A stretch of DNA of 44,705 nucleotides from an uncultured Mucilaginibacter sp. (lineage in GTDB: Bacteria; Bacteroidota; Bacteroidia; Sphingobacteriales; Sphingobacteriaceae). The stretch is from positions 1-44,705 of the forward strand of contig CAIPPO010000073.1 in assembly GCA_903866915.1 (NCBI GenBank), read 5' to 3'. Under the pieces are notes generated by a model. It searched no databases, was not told the DNA's origin, and saw only the letters and a program-made list of their open reading frames with translations. The stretch's first letter is position 1. The number at the start of each line of letters is the position of its first letter. Made by a program: the position numbers and the translations under genes. Shown here in pieces: positions 9,402-17,789 of this stretch.

Positions 9402-9803
9402 ATGAAAAAAATCAGCTTAATGCTAACCCTGGCTATGGGGCTCTTCCTTTCGATTAACGTACTGGCACAAACAACTTCGGTACAAGCAACATCAACCACC
9501 GACTACTTCCCCGGCAAATGGAATGTTGTAGTTTATGGTACACCCAACGGCGATGTTAAACTGAACTTTATTTTGGAGCGTAAAGACGGTAAAATTGCCG
9601 GCGCGATACAGGACACCACCGGTAAAGAACTTTCCAAAATATCCCAGATTGATGAAAAGGACAAAAGCATTACTGCCTATTTCAACCTGATGAATTATGA
9701 TCTGACCTTAACTCTTGATCCTGTTGACGACGACCATGTTAAAGGTAGTTTAATGGGCATGTTTGACGCCAAAGGTGCCCGTATTAAAGATACCACCAAA
9801 TAA
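9402..9803 (+). CDS. Small secreted protein, lipocalin-like beta fold, unknown function
   Basis: A 133-residue protein with a clear signal peptide (MKKISLMLTLAMGLFLSINVLAQ, cut after LAQ or ALA-type site near residue 22). The mature part alternates strands: YFPGKWNVVVYGTP, VKLNFILERKDGKIAG, ITAYFNLMNYDLTLTLDP and VKGSLMGMFDAKGARIK. The G-x-W near the N-terminus and the antiparallel pattern suggest a small beta-barrel of lipocalin-like type. No catalytic motif is present. It appears to be a single-gene unit ending in a hairpin. I do not recognise a characterised homologue, so its role is unknown. Confidence 0.7.
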   Translation: MKKISLMLTLAMGLFLSINVLAQTTSVQATSTTDYFPGKWNVVVYGTPNGDVKLNFILERKDGKIAGAIQDTTGKELSKISQIDEKDKSITAYFNLMNYDLTLTLDPVDDDHVKGSLMGMFDAKGARIKDTTK

Positions 9804-9811
9804 GCAATGCC

Positions 9812-9845
9812 TTAAAGCGGTGGGTTTTTAACCCATCGCTTTAAA
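9812..9845 (+). terminator. Hairpin after the small secreted protein
   Basis: TTAAAGCGGTGGGTT pairs with AACCCATCGCTTTAA with a single mismatch and a tiny loop. The stem starts 9 bp after the stop codon at 9803. Only a short T-rich tract follows, so the terminator strength is uncertain. Confidence 0.65.
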
Positions 9846-9879
9846 TTAACTCTCCTTTAGCTATATTCGGCTTCCAAAC

Positions 9880-10695
9880 ATGCCGAAGCTGATCTCAAAC
9901 GATATCGATGCATTCTATGCTGCCACTTCTGAAGAAGGCCGGCTTCAGCTTGGGCTTGGCCCCCTGGAGTTTGAACGCAACAAGGAGCTGATTAGCCGGC
10001 ACCTGCCGAAAAAAGCCATCGTGCTGGATATAGGAGGTGGCCCGGGCATTTATGCCGAATGGCTTGCAGGCCTTGGACACGACGTACACCTGGTCGACCC
10101 GGTCGAGAAGCATATCAAACAAGCCAATAAGCGATCTAAACAAGCTAAAAGGCCCTTCAAGGCACAATTGGGTGAAGCGCAACGACTGGAGTTCACAGAT
10201 GGGTTTGCGCATGTAGCAATCCTGCATGGTCCCTTATACCACTTGCAGCAACAAGAACAAAGGATCAACGCAATCAGTGAAGCTAAACGCGTTTTAAAAC
10301 CCGGCGGTATAGTTTTAGGTTTTGCTATCAATCATTCAGCATCAACCATTGCTGCCCTGCTCAACGGCTTTATTCATGCCCCGGAAATATTTGAGATGTG
10401 CAAGGCCGAATTAACCACTGGCATCCATAGCCCGCCCAAAAATATGCCGGGCGTTTTGCCTTCGGCCTATTTTCATCGCCCGGATGAGCTTAAAGATGAA
10501 TTTGAAGCAGCCGGATTAACTTACCTCGACACCTATGCTGTTGAAGGCTTGGTCTGGGTGGATAAAAACTATTTCGAATCGCGGTCGGACCCGGCAAAAA
10601 AAGCCAGGATGCTGGAGCTGATGCGCATCACGGAAAATGACGGGGCGCTGCTGTCTTTGAGTCCGCATATGATGATTGCGGGGAGGAAGCTTTAG
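9880..10695 (+). CDS. Class I SAM-dependent methyltransferase
   Basis: A 271-residue Rossmann methyltransferase. Motif I is VLDIGGGPGIYAEWLA (residues ~49-64), motif II ends in the acidic HLVDP, and the post-motif region AHVAILHGPLYHL occupies the motif IV position. RVLKPGGIVLGFAINH is the usual strand-turn-strand of this UbiE/Methyltransf_11-type fold. The C-terminal third, with many charged residues and FHRPDELKDEFEAAGL, probably forms a substrate lid. The methyl acceptor is not predictable. The gene stands alone between two hairpin-containing spacers. Cytoplasmic. Confidence 0.85.
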   Translation: MPKLISNDIDAFYAATSEEGRLQLGLGPLEFERNKELISRHLPKKAIVLDIGGGPGIYAEWLAGLGHDVHLVDPVEKHIKQANKRSKQAKRPFKAQLGEAQRLEFTDGFAHVAILHGPLYHLQQQEQRINAISEAKRVLKPGGIVLGFAINHSASTIAALLNGFIHAPEIFEMCKAELTTGIHSPPKNMPGVLPSAYFHRPDELKDEFEAAGLTYLDTYAVEGLVWVDKNYFESRSDPAKKARMLELMRITENDGALLSLSPHMMIAGRKL

Positions 10696-10797
10696 GCTGG
10701 TGATTTACCGGGTTGCCTCTAAAATAATATGCCGCTGTTAACAGTTGACTATTTAGAGAGAAGCCAACTCTTATAGCTGATTTTCCTGACATTTAAG

Positions 10798-10857
10798 GGG
10801 CGGACCAAATCCAAACTAAAAATGGCTTAAGCCAAAATAATGAGCAAAATTCCGCCC
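10798..10857. repeat. Nested inverted repeats upstream of aroE
   Basis: The spacer 10696-10934 holds outer arms GGGCGGA (10798-10804) and TCCGCCC (10851-10857) followed by a T-rich run. They enclose a perfect 12-bp palindrome, TGGCTTAAGCCA (10823-10834). It may terminate the methyltransferase transcript or act as a regulatory element for the aroE-gldD unit. No other gene is seen in this spacer. Confidence 0.4.
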
Positions 10858-10934
10858 ATTCTTTTTAATATTACAACTTTAATACTTTGGGCAAATAACA
10901 CAATGCCTGCTATTTAAAACTTGCTGTTAATTAA

Positions 10935-11693
10935 ATGAAACAATACGGTCTCATCGGCTTCCCGCTTTCGCATTCATTCTCCAAAAAATATTTTACCGAA
11001 AAATTCGATCGCGAAAGGATCGCAGATGCCCGTTACGACCTGTTTCCTATTGAATCGGTGAGCGATTTGCCTGCCCTGCTCAAACAATACCCCCACCTGC
11101 TAGGCCTCAATGTAACCATACCGCATAAACTAAATGTAATGGCTTTCCTTGACCAGGTTGACGAGGGTGCACAAAAGGCTGGGGCGGTCAATTGCATCAG
11201 CATCTCAAAAACCAGAAAAAATGAGAATGTACTGGTAGGATATAATACCGATGTTTATGGCTTCAAATCATCTTTAAAACCCTTGCTCAAGCCCCAGCAT
11301 AAGCAGGCATTGGTATTGGGTGATGGGGGCGCAGCAAGAGCCGTGAAGTGCGTGTTGAACGATCTTGGAATACCCTACCAGATAGTTACCCGACGCGAGG
11401 CCCCGGGCAATTTGCTGTTCAGCGATTTGAAACCGCAGCATATCGCCGAACATTTACTGATCATTAATACCACCCCGCTGGGTACTTACCCTGGGACAGA
11501 GGAATATCCGCCGATACCTTTTGAGGCATTAACAAACAAACATTTGCTTTACGACCTGATCTATAACCCGGAACAAACCCTATTTTTGCAACAAGGCGCG
11601 GCTGCCGGTGCACAAACCAAAAATGGTTACGAAATGCTGTTGTTGCAGGCCGAAAAATCATGGGAAATATGGACCGCAAACGACAAACACTAA
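10935..11693 (+). CDS. aroE: Shikimate dehydrogenase
   Basis: A 252-residue NADP-dependent enzyme of the chorismate pathway that reduces 3-dehydroshikimate to shikimate. The N-terminal substrate domain begins MKQYGLIGFPLSHSFS, where the two serines bind the shikimate carboxylate. The catalytic Lys65 is in NVTIPHK and Asp106 in YNTDVYGF. The nucleotide domain has LVLGDGGAARAV (residues ~127-138). The length is slightly short for the family (about 270) but all core elements are present. Its stop codon overlaps the start of gldD (TAATG), so the two are translationally coupled. Cytoplasmic. Confidence 0.95.
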   Translation: MKQYGLIGFPLSHSFSKKYFTEKFDRERIADARYDLFPIESVSDLPALLKQYPHLLGLNVTIPHKLNVMAFLDQVDEGAQKAGAVNCISISKTRKNENVLVGYNTDVYGFKSSLKPLLKPQHKQALVLGDGGAARAVKCVLNDLGIPYQIVTRREAPGNLLFSDLKPQHIAEHLLIINTTPLGTYPGTEEYPPIPFEALTNKHLLYDLIYNPEQTLFLQQGAAAGAQTKNGYEMLLLQAEKSWEIWTANDKH

Positions 11694-12289
11694 TGAAAAA
11701 AATTAGCCTGTTGATCATTATAGCAATTGCTTTGGCCTCTTGCGGCGGGAATACCGATTATACCCCGAAGCCACGTGCTTATTTCAGGATCTATTACCCA
11801 AAAAAAGAATACCGCACTTTTGATACTATTTATCCATTCACTTTTATCTATCCTAAATACGCCTATATTGAAAAAGACCTGCACCCGCAGCAAAATGAAA
11901 AGGTACTGAATATGAAATACCTGCTCAATATGCAGTTCCCACAGTTTAAAGGCACGCTGCACCTCAGCTATGAAAGTATTACTTCTAAAAAAGTATTTGA
12001 TGAATTGAGGGAAGATGCCCGCACTTTTGCGTTTAAGCATACTGTAAAAGCAACCTCGATTGAACAAGGCACAATCAATAACCCGAAGGCTAAGGTTTAT
12101 GGTATTTATTATACCATCGACGGTAATGCCGCTTCCTCGGTACAATTTTTCATTACAGACAGCAGCAAAAACTATTTACGTGGTGCTTTGTATTTTAACA
12201 CCGAACCCCGGCTTGATTCGATCCAACCGGTATTGAATTTTGTGAAGAAAGATGTAGATACGCTGATCAAATCGTTCAGATGGAAGTGA
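11693..12289 (+). CDS. gldD: Gliding motility lipoprotein GldD
   Basis: A 198-residue lipoprotein, starting at the ATG that overlaps the aroE stop. An in-frame upstream ATG at 11660 lies inside aroE and would put 11 extra residues before the signal peptide, so it is rejected. The signal peptide MKKISLLIIIAIALASC ends in the lipobox ALASC. The body matches GldD: PKPRAYFRIYYPKKEY, PFTFIYPKYAYIE and the downstream HLSYE. GldD is one of the Gld lipoproteins needed for gliding and linked to type IX secretion, which fits the T9SS-sorted protein at the start of the window. The aroE pairing is probably incidental co-transcription. Confidence 0.88.
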   Translation: MKKISLLIIIAIALASCGGNTDYTPKPRAYFRIYYPKKEYRTFDTIYPFTFIYPKYAYIEKDLHPQQNEKVLNMKYLLNMQFPQFKGTLHLSYESITSKKVFDELREDARTFAFKHTVKATSIEQGTINNPKAKVYGIYYTIDGNAASSVQFFITDSSKNYLRGALYFNTEPRLDSIQPVLNFVKKDVDTLIKSFRWK

Positions 12290-12300
12290 AAATAGTGCGA

Positions 12301-12504
12301 CATTCGGAATGTCAAATGCGGAATGGGAAACACAAGGCTTAAAGTTTTATTATTCGATGACCTATGCATTCGGCATTTGAAACTCCTCATTTCGAAATTA
12401 ACATTCCGCACTTCGCATTTGAAACGATACATTCTGCATTTGACACTCCGCACTTCGCATTTGAAACAATACATTCCGCATTTAGCATTCCGCACTTCGC
12501 ATTT
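12301..12504. repeat. 42-bp-period intergenic repeat with inverted left arm
   Basis: The core CCGCACTTCGCATTT occurs at 12406, 12448 and 12490, an exact 42-bp period. A degenerate unit begins near 12364 (CGGCATTTGAAAC). Within each unit a second half repeats the theme about 21 bp later (ATTCTGCATTTGAC, ATTCCGCATTTAGC). The left block 12301-12330 carries the same words on the other strand (GGAATGTC, AAATGCGGAATGGG). The element is therefore a large imperfect inverted repeat round a loop of about 35 bp. It fills the whole gldD-MBL gene spacer. Confidence 0.8.
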
Positions 12505-12517
12505 AAAAAGATAGCCC

Positions 12518-13156
12518 ATGTCTAAGATCCGCTCCTTTGTAAATAACCCATACCAGGAAAATACCTATATCCTTTTTGATGATACGCGTCAATGCGCCAT
12601 TATTGATCCGGGGATGTATACCGCGGCCGAGCAAAATGCAGTTGTCAATTTTATTCGCGATAACCAGCTTAAGCCGATATTACTGCTCAATACCCATTGC
12701 CATATCGACCACGTACTCGGAAATAAATTTGTATTCGATCAGTACGGCTTAAAACCACGCTTTCACCCCGGCGAAATGCCCGTATTGGCCTCGGTACCAG
12801 CGTATGCCCCGCAAATGGGTATGCAATATGAACCATCACCCTTGCCCGATCAATATTTATCTGAAACAGGTACGGTATCATTTGGCGAGACTGATCTGCA
12901 ACTCATCTTTGCTCCGGGTCACTCGCCGGCGCATTTGTGTTTTTATGATGAAGCCGCCAATCTGCTGGTAGGTGGCGATGTGCTGTTCAAAGGCAGCATT
13001 GGCCGCTGGGACTTTCCGGGCGGTAACTTCGATCTGCTGATCAATAATATCAAAGAAAAACTTTTCATCCTGCCCGACGACTGCACCGTTTATCCGGGCC
13101 ATGGTTTAGAAACCACAATTGGTCAGGAAAAGAAAACCAATCCATTTTTTAAATAA
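12518..13156 (+). CDS. MBL-fold metallo-hydrolase (glyoxalase II-like)
   Basis: A 212-residue metallo-beta-lactamase-fold hydrolase. Metal ligands are all visible: NTHCHIDH gives His60, His62, Asp64 and His65; APGHSPAH gives His135; VGGDVLF gives Asp154; VYPGHG gives His195. The layout and the KTNPFF end match the short glyoxalase-II-like branch (YcbL type) common in bacteria, which hydrolyses thioesters. The substrate is not certain. No signal peptide, so cytoplasmic. The start ATG lies 13 bp after the intergenic repeat element. Confidence 0.88.
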   Translation: MSKIRSFVNNPYQENTYILFDDTRQCAIIDPGMYTAAEQNAVVNFIRDNQLKPILLLNTHCHIDHVLGNKFVFDQYGLKPRFHPGEMPVLASVPAYAPQMGMQYEPSPLPDQYLSETGTVSFGETDLQLIFAPGHSPAHLCFYDEAANLLVGGDVLFKGSIGRWDFPGGNFDLLINNIKEKLFILPDDCTVYPGHGLETTIGQEKKTNPFFK

Positions 13157-13280
13157 ACAGGCGCTTAGGTTGTAAATAAAACGCAACAGGTATCACCAAA
13201 ACGTCCTGCCTAAAACGCACAACAATTTCGTAGTTTTAGCACAATCAAAACGTACAACGTGTAACGCCAAACGTATCAGC

Positions 13281-14510
13281 TTGAACACCTCTATTTACAT
13301 AGCAAAGCGGTATCTTTTTTCACATAAGAAAATGCACGCTGTCAACATCATTTCGGGTATCTCCATGCTCGGGGTGTTTATTGGTAGTGCCGCACTGATC
13401 ATCATCCTTTCTGTGTTTAACGGCCTCGAGAAAGTGATTCTCTCGCTTTACAGTAATTTTACGCCCGAGATCAGAATACAGGCCAAACAAGGAAAAACCT
13501 TCGATCCCAACACAGCCTTCTTCTACGAGCTTAAGCGCGACCCAAAAGTATTTTCTTACACCGAAATGCTTGAAGAAAAGGCACTGATCAGGTATGGACC
13601 TACCGGCGAATTTATTGGAACGGTCAGGGGTGTAAGCGAAGACTTTCTGAAAAACCCGCAGCTGGACAGTACAATTGAAAGGGGTTCATTTACCCTTAAA
13701 TCCGAAGGGCATTTTTATGCGGTAATAGGCGCCAATGTCCAGTCGAAATTATCGGTAAGTATTCGCGATCAGCTTACGCCTCTGCAAATCTATACACCAA
13801 GCAGGCTTGCTGCCAGTTCGGCTGATCCTTTAAGTGAGTTCAGGGTGCGTTACATATACCCTTCGGGCATCTTCAATATTCAGCAGGATTTTAATAGCCT
13901 GGTCATTACCGATATCGCCTTTATGCGCGACCTGGTAAATGAGCCGAAAAACGTCTCAGCTATTGACCTGAATTTTAAAAAAGGCACTAATGTTGGTGAG
14001 ATCAGAACCAGCCTGGAAACTAAACTGGGCAGCAAATTCAAAATATATGACCGAATTGAACAAAATGCCGATTTATACAAAACATTAAACTTCGAACGCT
14101 GGTTTATATTCATGATTTTGATCCTCGTGCTGATCATCGCAATATTTAACCTCGTAGGGTCATTAACGATGCTGGTAATTGAAAAACAAAAAGATATAGC
14201 CATATTGACAAGTCTTGGTGCAGGCAAGGGCCTTATTCAGGGAATATTCTTCTTTGAAGGTATCATGATTGCTTTTTTGGGCTGTATAGCCGGCATGCTG
14301 GTGGGCCTGATCTTTTGCTTACTGCAGCAGCAGTTTGGCTTTATCAAATTTGGCGATAACCTATCGGCGATTGATGCCTACCCGATCGCACTAAAAGCAT
14401 CTGATTTTGTATTGGTGTTTTTGACGGTAGGCGGAATTTCAACCCTTGCGTCGGGGATTAGCGCACGATTAAGTATTAAAAGACTCGCTGAGATCAAAGA
14501 AGAATTGTAG
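13281..14510 (+). CDS. FtsX-family ABC transporter permease (LolC/LolE-like), TTG start
   Basis: A 409-residue inner-membrane permease with one N-terminal transmembrane helix (about residues 22-45), a large periplasmic domain (about 50-270) and three C-terminal helices (about 273-300, 315-345, 370-395) with the FtsX signature NLVGSLTMLVIEKQKDIAILTSLGA. The family mediates lipoprotein release or other mechanotransmission with an ATPase not encoded nearby. No ATG or GTG exists upstream in frame. TTG at 13281 gives NTSIYIAKRYLFSHKK, the conserved N-terminus, so TTG is the likely start. It precedes rbfA by 105 bp, an order I recall as common in this phylum. Confidence 0.85.
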   Translation: MNTSIYIAKRYLFSHKKMHAVNIISGISMLGVFIGSAALIIILSVFNGLEKVILSLYSNFTPEIRIQAKQGKTFDPNTAFFYELKRDPKVFSYTEMLEEKALIRYGPTGEFIGTVRGVSEDFLKNPQLDSTIERGSFTLKSEGHFYAVIGANVQSKLSVSIRDQLTPLQIYTPSRLAASSADPLSEFRVRYIYPSGIFNIQQDFNSLVITDIAFMRDLVNEPKNVSAIDLNFKKGTNVGEIRTSLETKLGSKFKIYDRIEQNADLYKTLNFERWFIFMILILVLIIAIFNLVGSLTMLVIEKQKDIAILTSLGAGKGLIQGIFFFEGIMIAFLGCIAGMLVGLIFCLLQQQFGFIKFGDNLSAIDAYPIALKASDFVLVFLTVGGISTLASGISARLSIKRLAEIKEEL

Positions 14511-14527
14511 CTTTGGGTAAGAGGGAA

Positions 14528-14549
14528 GGTGAAAGGTGAAAGGTGAAAA
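14528..14549 (+). repeat. Short tandem repeat (GGTGAAA)3
   Basis: Three near-perfect copies of the 7-mer GGTGAAA run through the permease-rbfA spacer, flanked by purine-only sequence on both sides. It belongs to the set of low-complexity intergenic runs seen elsewhere in the window. Confidence 0.6.
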
Positions 14550-14615
14550 GCGGAAGGCATTAGGGTTTAGTGGCTGTGATGCGGAAATTGAATTTGGTAT
14601 ATAGAATTTAACAAT

Positions 14616-14987
14616 ATGGAATCAAAACGTCAGCAAAAATTTGCGGGAGTTATACAACAGGACCTGGCTGCGATATTTCAGCGCGAGGGGATCAATCTTT
14701 TGCCTAATACGCTGATCACCATCACGAAGGTGCGGGTAACGCCCGATCTGGCCATTGCAAGGGTATTCCTGAGTTTTTTTAACAACAACAACAAACAGGT
14801 GGCACTCAATACGATTAAGCAGCATGCCTCCGAAATACGGTATAAGCTGGGCGCCCGCATCAAAGACCAGGTTAGGATTATACCCCAACTGGAATTTTTT
14901 ATCGACGATACCAGCGAATATGTGGAACGCATGGACCGTATTTTTGACAAGATCAGCAAAGAAGAGCGTCAGCCCGACGGCGAGTGA
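14616..14987 (+). CDS. rbfA: 30S ribosome-binding factor RbfA
   Basis: A 123-residue KH-fold protein that binds immature 30S subunits and helps process the 16S rRNA 5' end, important in cold. Diagnostic segments are RQQKFAGVIQQDLAAIFQ at the start, TITKVRVTPDLAIARVFLSF in the central sheet, and IRYKLGARIKDQVRIIPQLEFFIDD. The length is usual for the family. The next gene begins 11 bp after the stop, so the two are probably co-transcribed. Confidence 0.95.
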   Translation: MESKRQQKFAGVIQQDLAAIFQREGINLLPNTLITITKVRVTPDLAIARVFLSFFNNNNKQVALNTIKQHASEIRYKLGARIKDQVRIIPQLEFFIDDTSEYVERMDRIFDKISKEERQPDGE

Positions 14988-14998
14988 GGTCTGCTTAA

Positions 14999-15703
14999 AT
15001 GGACAAGCATCAACTGCTTCAACATTACATTCAGTCGCACCCGGGCGAAATTGGCAAAGTCGTCGATTTTGACCCAATAATCGACCGTCTCTTTCTATTT
15101 GACTTTAGTACAGCAAATACCGAACTCAATACCGGTATTATCGCAGATACCGGGCGCTTTAGTAAGTGGGTCAGCCAGAAACTTCAAACCAGCCAATGCC
15201 GTTACGGTATAGGGGGTTATATGGAACACCGGACCATTTACGCCCGCAGCGAACATTTTGATACAGAGGATGAACCACGTAGACTACACCTCGGGGTTGA
15301 TATTTGGGCAAATGCGGGAATACCTGTTTATTGCCCCCTTGCCGGACAGATCCATAGCTTTCGCGATAATGATCATCATGGTGATTATGGTCCGACCATC
15401 ATTTTACAGCATGACCTGGGTGGTTTGCCGCTTTACTCGCTTTATGGACATTTAAGCCGGAAAGATATGGAAGGTTTGCAGGCGGGTGATATCATTCCAA
15501 TGGGAAAACAGTTAGGCGCCTTTGGCACCACCGATGAGAACGGACATTGGCCGCCACATTTACATTTTCAGCTGATGTTTGATATGGAAGGCTGGTGGGG
15601 TGACTACCCGGGCGTTGGAAAGTTTTCGGAAAAAAAGCGATGGCTGGTGAATATACCGGACCCCGCTCTAATCCTGCAATTTAAGCTTACTAAAAAATTC
15701 TAG
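14999..15703 (+). CDS. M23 (LytM-type) metallopeptidase-domain protein without signal peptide
   Basis: A 234-residue protein. The metal-binding motifs are HLGVD (HxxxD) and PPHLHFQ (HxH), separated by the LYGHLS strand, so the zinc site looks intact. The N-terminal ~95 residues (DFDPIIDRLFLFDFS, YMEHRTIYA) are a separate domain. No signal peptide or membrane helix is visible, which is odd for an enzyme expected to cut peptidoglycan. The GDYGPTIILQHD and GHWPPHLHFQLM variants resemble the M23 domain found fused to kinase and class III aminotransferase modules in large multidomain proteins. A cytoplasmic, non-peptidoglycan role is therefore possible. It follows rbfA by 11 bp. Confidence 0.8.
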   Translation: MDKHQLLQHYIQSHPGEIGKVVDFDPIIDRLFLFDFSTANTELNTGIIADTGRFSKWVSQKLQTSQCRYGIGGYMEHRTIYARSEHFDTEDEPRRLHLGVDIWANAGIPVYCPLAGQIHSFRDNDHHGDYGPTIILQHDLGGLPLYSLYGHLSRKDMEGLQAGDIIPMGKQLGAFGTTDENGHWPPHLHFQLMFDMEGWWGDYPGVGKFSEKKRWLVNIPDPALILQFKLTKKF

Positions 15704-15844
15704 TATATTCGGAAAACAAGTAACCTATATGTCACCTCGGGCGCTTTTCGCAAATCGAATTAAAAAGAAAAGCCTGACAGGTATTGTTTTATTAACCAAA
15801 ACATATTCATTTATAAAACCCAGCCATTTAAATGAATAACCAAC

Positions 15845-15876
15845 AAAAAAAGGGGTGAATCACTCCACCCCTTTTT
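15845..15876. terminator. Bidirectional intrinsic terminator
   Basis: AAAAAGGGGTG pairs perfectly with CACCCCTTTTT across an 8-nt loop. It lies between the convergent M23 and DUF6515-like genes, and its A and T tracts serve both strands. Confidence 0.85.
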
Positions 15877-15896
15877 AATATTGTAAAAGTTGATAA

Positions 15897-16985
15897 TTAT
15901 TGTTGATCTCCGGGTTCGTCTGACGGCGTTCCTACAACTTTGTAAACTTTATTACCATTAGGATCTTTTGCCTCCTGGAAGTAATAGCCATCAGGCGTTA
16001 CATAATATTTTTCACCATTGATATTTATCTTTCTGCTTTGTTCGGGCAGCGTGGTAACTATATCACCAACTTGTGGAGCCTGATTGTCGGCACCCTGATC
16101 GTTGGTATTCAACTCGCCGTCTTTGCCGGCAACCTGGTAAACTACTGTACCATCGTCTTTGGTAATTTCTTCATAATAAACCCCATTCGATTCATAATAC
16201 TGTTTACCATTGATTACGATCGATTGCGCATTTGCAGGCAACTTATCTACTGCAGCACCAACAGGTGGTTCAACCACCGTATACTGCCCATTGTCGTAAT
16301 TATAGAATAAGCCATCATTATAGTAAAACTGCAGATCATCCCAATAAAAAGGATAATAACCGTAGGGAAGAAATCCGATTGAAAAACCTAATCGCGGTGC
16401 ATAATATGTGCTATAATAGCCATGATAATAATAATTGTAATGATGCTGACCCCAGTAGCCTGATGGATAATATCCACGACCACCTACACCTGCCGAAGCA
16501 CGTCCCCCCTGGCCGATATAACCACGCGTACCTACTACATTGCCGGTACCGGGTGCTACATATCCACGGTATGCGGTTGTGTTAGCATTGCCCAGACCGA
16601 TACGGGCTACAGGAGGCCTTATACCCTGGCTATAAATGCGTGCAGGAGCTATGGCAACGCGCTGACTACCATTTGTCGGCCGATAACCACCACCATAAGA
16701 AGGTGCCGGGTTACCTGCTGAACGGTTACCACCACCACTGGTCGACGGTCGGTAAGAACTGCCACCATTACCACTGCTGCTGGTAGCAGGCCTTGAAGAA
16801 CTGCCACCCCCACTGTTGCCGCCACCACCCGATGAAGCGGGCCGCGAACCGCCGCCATTGCTGCTACTGCTACCGCCGCCATTTGATGGCCGTTGCGCCG
16901 AAGCTGGCATAGCCAATAACAAGACTAATAAGCCGTTAAGGGCTATTGCTGATAAATATTGATATTTTCTTCTCATGGTTCTCAA
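15897..16985 (-). CDS. Secreted Gly/Ser-rich protein with DUF6515-like C-terminal region
   Basis: A 362-residue protein with a signal peptide ending ALLAMPASAQ-type at about residue 30. The next ~75 residues are a low-complexity Gly/Ser/Asn/Pro tract made of GGG-SS-RP blocks. A Tyr-rich section follows (YYYHGYYSTYYAP, YYPFYWDDLQFYYND). The C-terminal half has two repeats of the pattern INGKQYYESNGVYYEEITKDDG and INGEKYYVTPDGYYFQEAKDPNG. This architecture matches what I know as DUF6515. The likely location is the cell surface or periplasm; the function is unknown. A second Met three residues in is an equally good start. The 5' spacer (16986-17219) has small hairpins but no gene. Confidence 0.75.
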   Translation of the reverse strand: MRTMRRKYQYLSAIALNGLLVLLLAMPASAQRPSNGGGSSSSNGGGSRPASSGGGGNSGGGSSSRPATSSSGNGGSSYRPSTSGGGNRSAGNPAPSYGGGYRPTNGSQRVAIAPARIYSQGIRPPVARIGLGNANTTAYRGYVAPGTGNVVGTRGYIGQGGRASAGVGGRGYYPSGYWGQHHYNYYYHGYYSTYYAPRLGFSIGFLPYGYYPFYWDDLQFYYNDGLFYNYDNGQYTVVEPPVGAAVDKLPANAQSIVINGKQYYESNGVYYEEITKDDGTVVYQVAGKDGELNTNDQGADNQAPQVGDIVTTLPEQSRKININGEKYYVTPDGYYFQEAKDPNGNKVYKVVGTPSDEPGDQQ

Positions 16986-17219
16986 AAATTTCTTTCAGGG
17001 AAATGTGTCCCTTGTATGATATTTAGACTTATAACTTCACCGATGGTTTAACGTGGTAAAACCTATAATTGGTATGTTGTATTGCTTTAAAGAGCTAATT
17101 AAAAATATACAATTTAACAAAACAAAGTAAAGGTAAATATAATAATCTATTCCTGTTTGTTCGGGGGAGTCCTTAACCAGACCAAAATACTGACGAAAAC
17201 GACTTATTTATAGCTGCAT

Positions 17220-17789
17220 TTACAGTTTTTCGGCGATAAACATCGCCGGTTGGTCAAATTCGAGGCTAAAAAAACCATCGTGGGTGGTTTTAAATTGATG
17301 ATGACCTACCGATTCAAGTCCGCTCAAATGCAATTCATGTGGATGTGTCAGCAAGTCGATTAACTCACCGGCAGGTTTCCATTTGCTGAAACCAGAACGT
17401 ACAGCATATATCTTCCGGTTGTTGTGATAAATAACCAGGCCGATCTTATCGGTAAAATAAAAAAAGTCTTTAAGCTGCAGTTCGTCCGTTACCACATTTA
17501 CTGCCGGGTAGCTGTTGGTAACCAGGTATTTTAGTGCCGCCTCAACCGGGGAATCGTTACCGGCGGGCATAATTTTGATATCAAGCTGCAAAGGCTTATA
17601 CCGGCTTTCGGCGATGATCCAGTCGATTTTTATCCCGTTATCGTGCAATACCTTCGCTGTAGCGGGAACGGCTATCACCGTGGGGCTCCACTCCAGTAAC
17701 TGGCCCAGCAATTCGAACGAAAAACTATGCAAACCAAGCACCAATAGTGCGGGCTCCTGCTTTTCGCGAACAATGTGGTGCGAGGACAT
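17220..17789 (-). CDS. Thiamine-pyrophosphokinase-like protein lacking catalytic motifs
   Basis: A 189-residue protein with the outline of thiamine pyrophosphokinase. ELLGQLLEWSPTVIAV followed by AKVLHDNGIKIDWIIAESRY fits the TPK N-domain, where active enzymes have an Asp-Gly-Gly-type motif and then GDxDS. Here those positions read VPATA (residues 41-45) and AESRY (60-64), so the acidic Mg-binding residues are missing. The C-terminal half (KIYAVRSGFSKWKPAGE, GFFSLEFDQPAMFIAE) resembles the thiamine-binding beta domain. It may bind thiamine or TPP without phosphorylating it. It is the last of four co-directional genes behind a TPP riboswitch. The assignment rests on eye alignment; an unrelated fold is possible. 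Confidence 0.55.
   Translation of the reverse strand: MSSHHIVREKQEPALLVLGLHSFSFELLGQLLEWSPTVIAVPATAKVLHDNGIKIDWIIAESRYKPLQLDIKIMPAGNDSPVEAALKYLVTNSYPAVNVVTDELQLKDFFYFTDKIGLVIYHNNRKIYAVRSGFSKWKPAGELIDLLTHPHELHLSGLESVGHHQFKTTHDGFFSLEFDQPAMFIAEKL

Noticed and set aside
8834..9499. A continuous minus-strand frame of 221 codons over the ComA gene end and spacer
   Set aside because: Its two ends are antisense to real genes (ComA and the small secreted protein). Only the middle looks protein-like, so just that part is reported as a remnant.
12301..12504. CRISPR array
   Set aside because: The 42-bp-period units have no unique spacers between constant repeats; the between-core sequence is itself repetitive, and there are no cas genes.
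16649..16882. A Val/Ala-rich minus-strand frame within the DUF6515-like gene
   Set aside because: It is the frame-shifted shadow of the Gly/Ser-rich tract.
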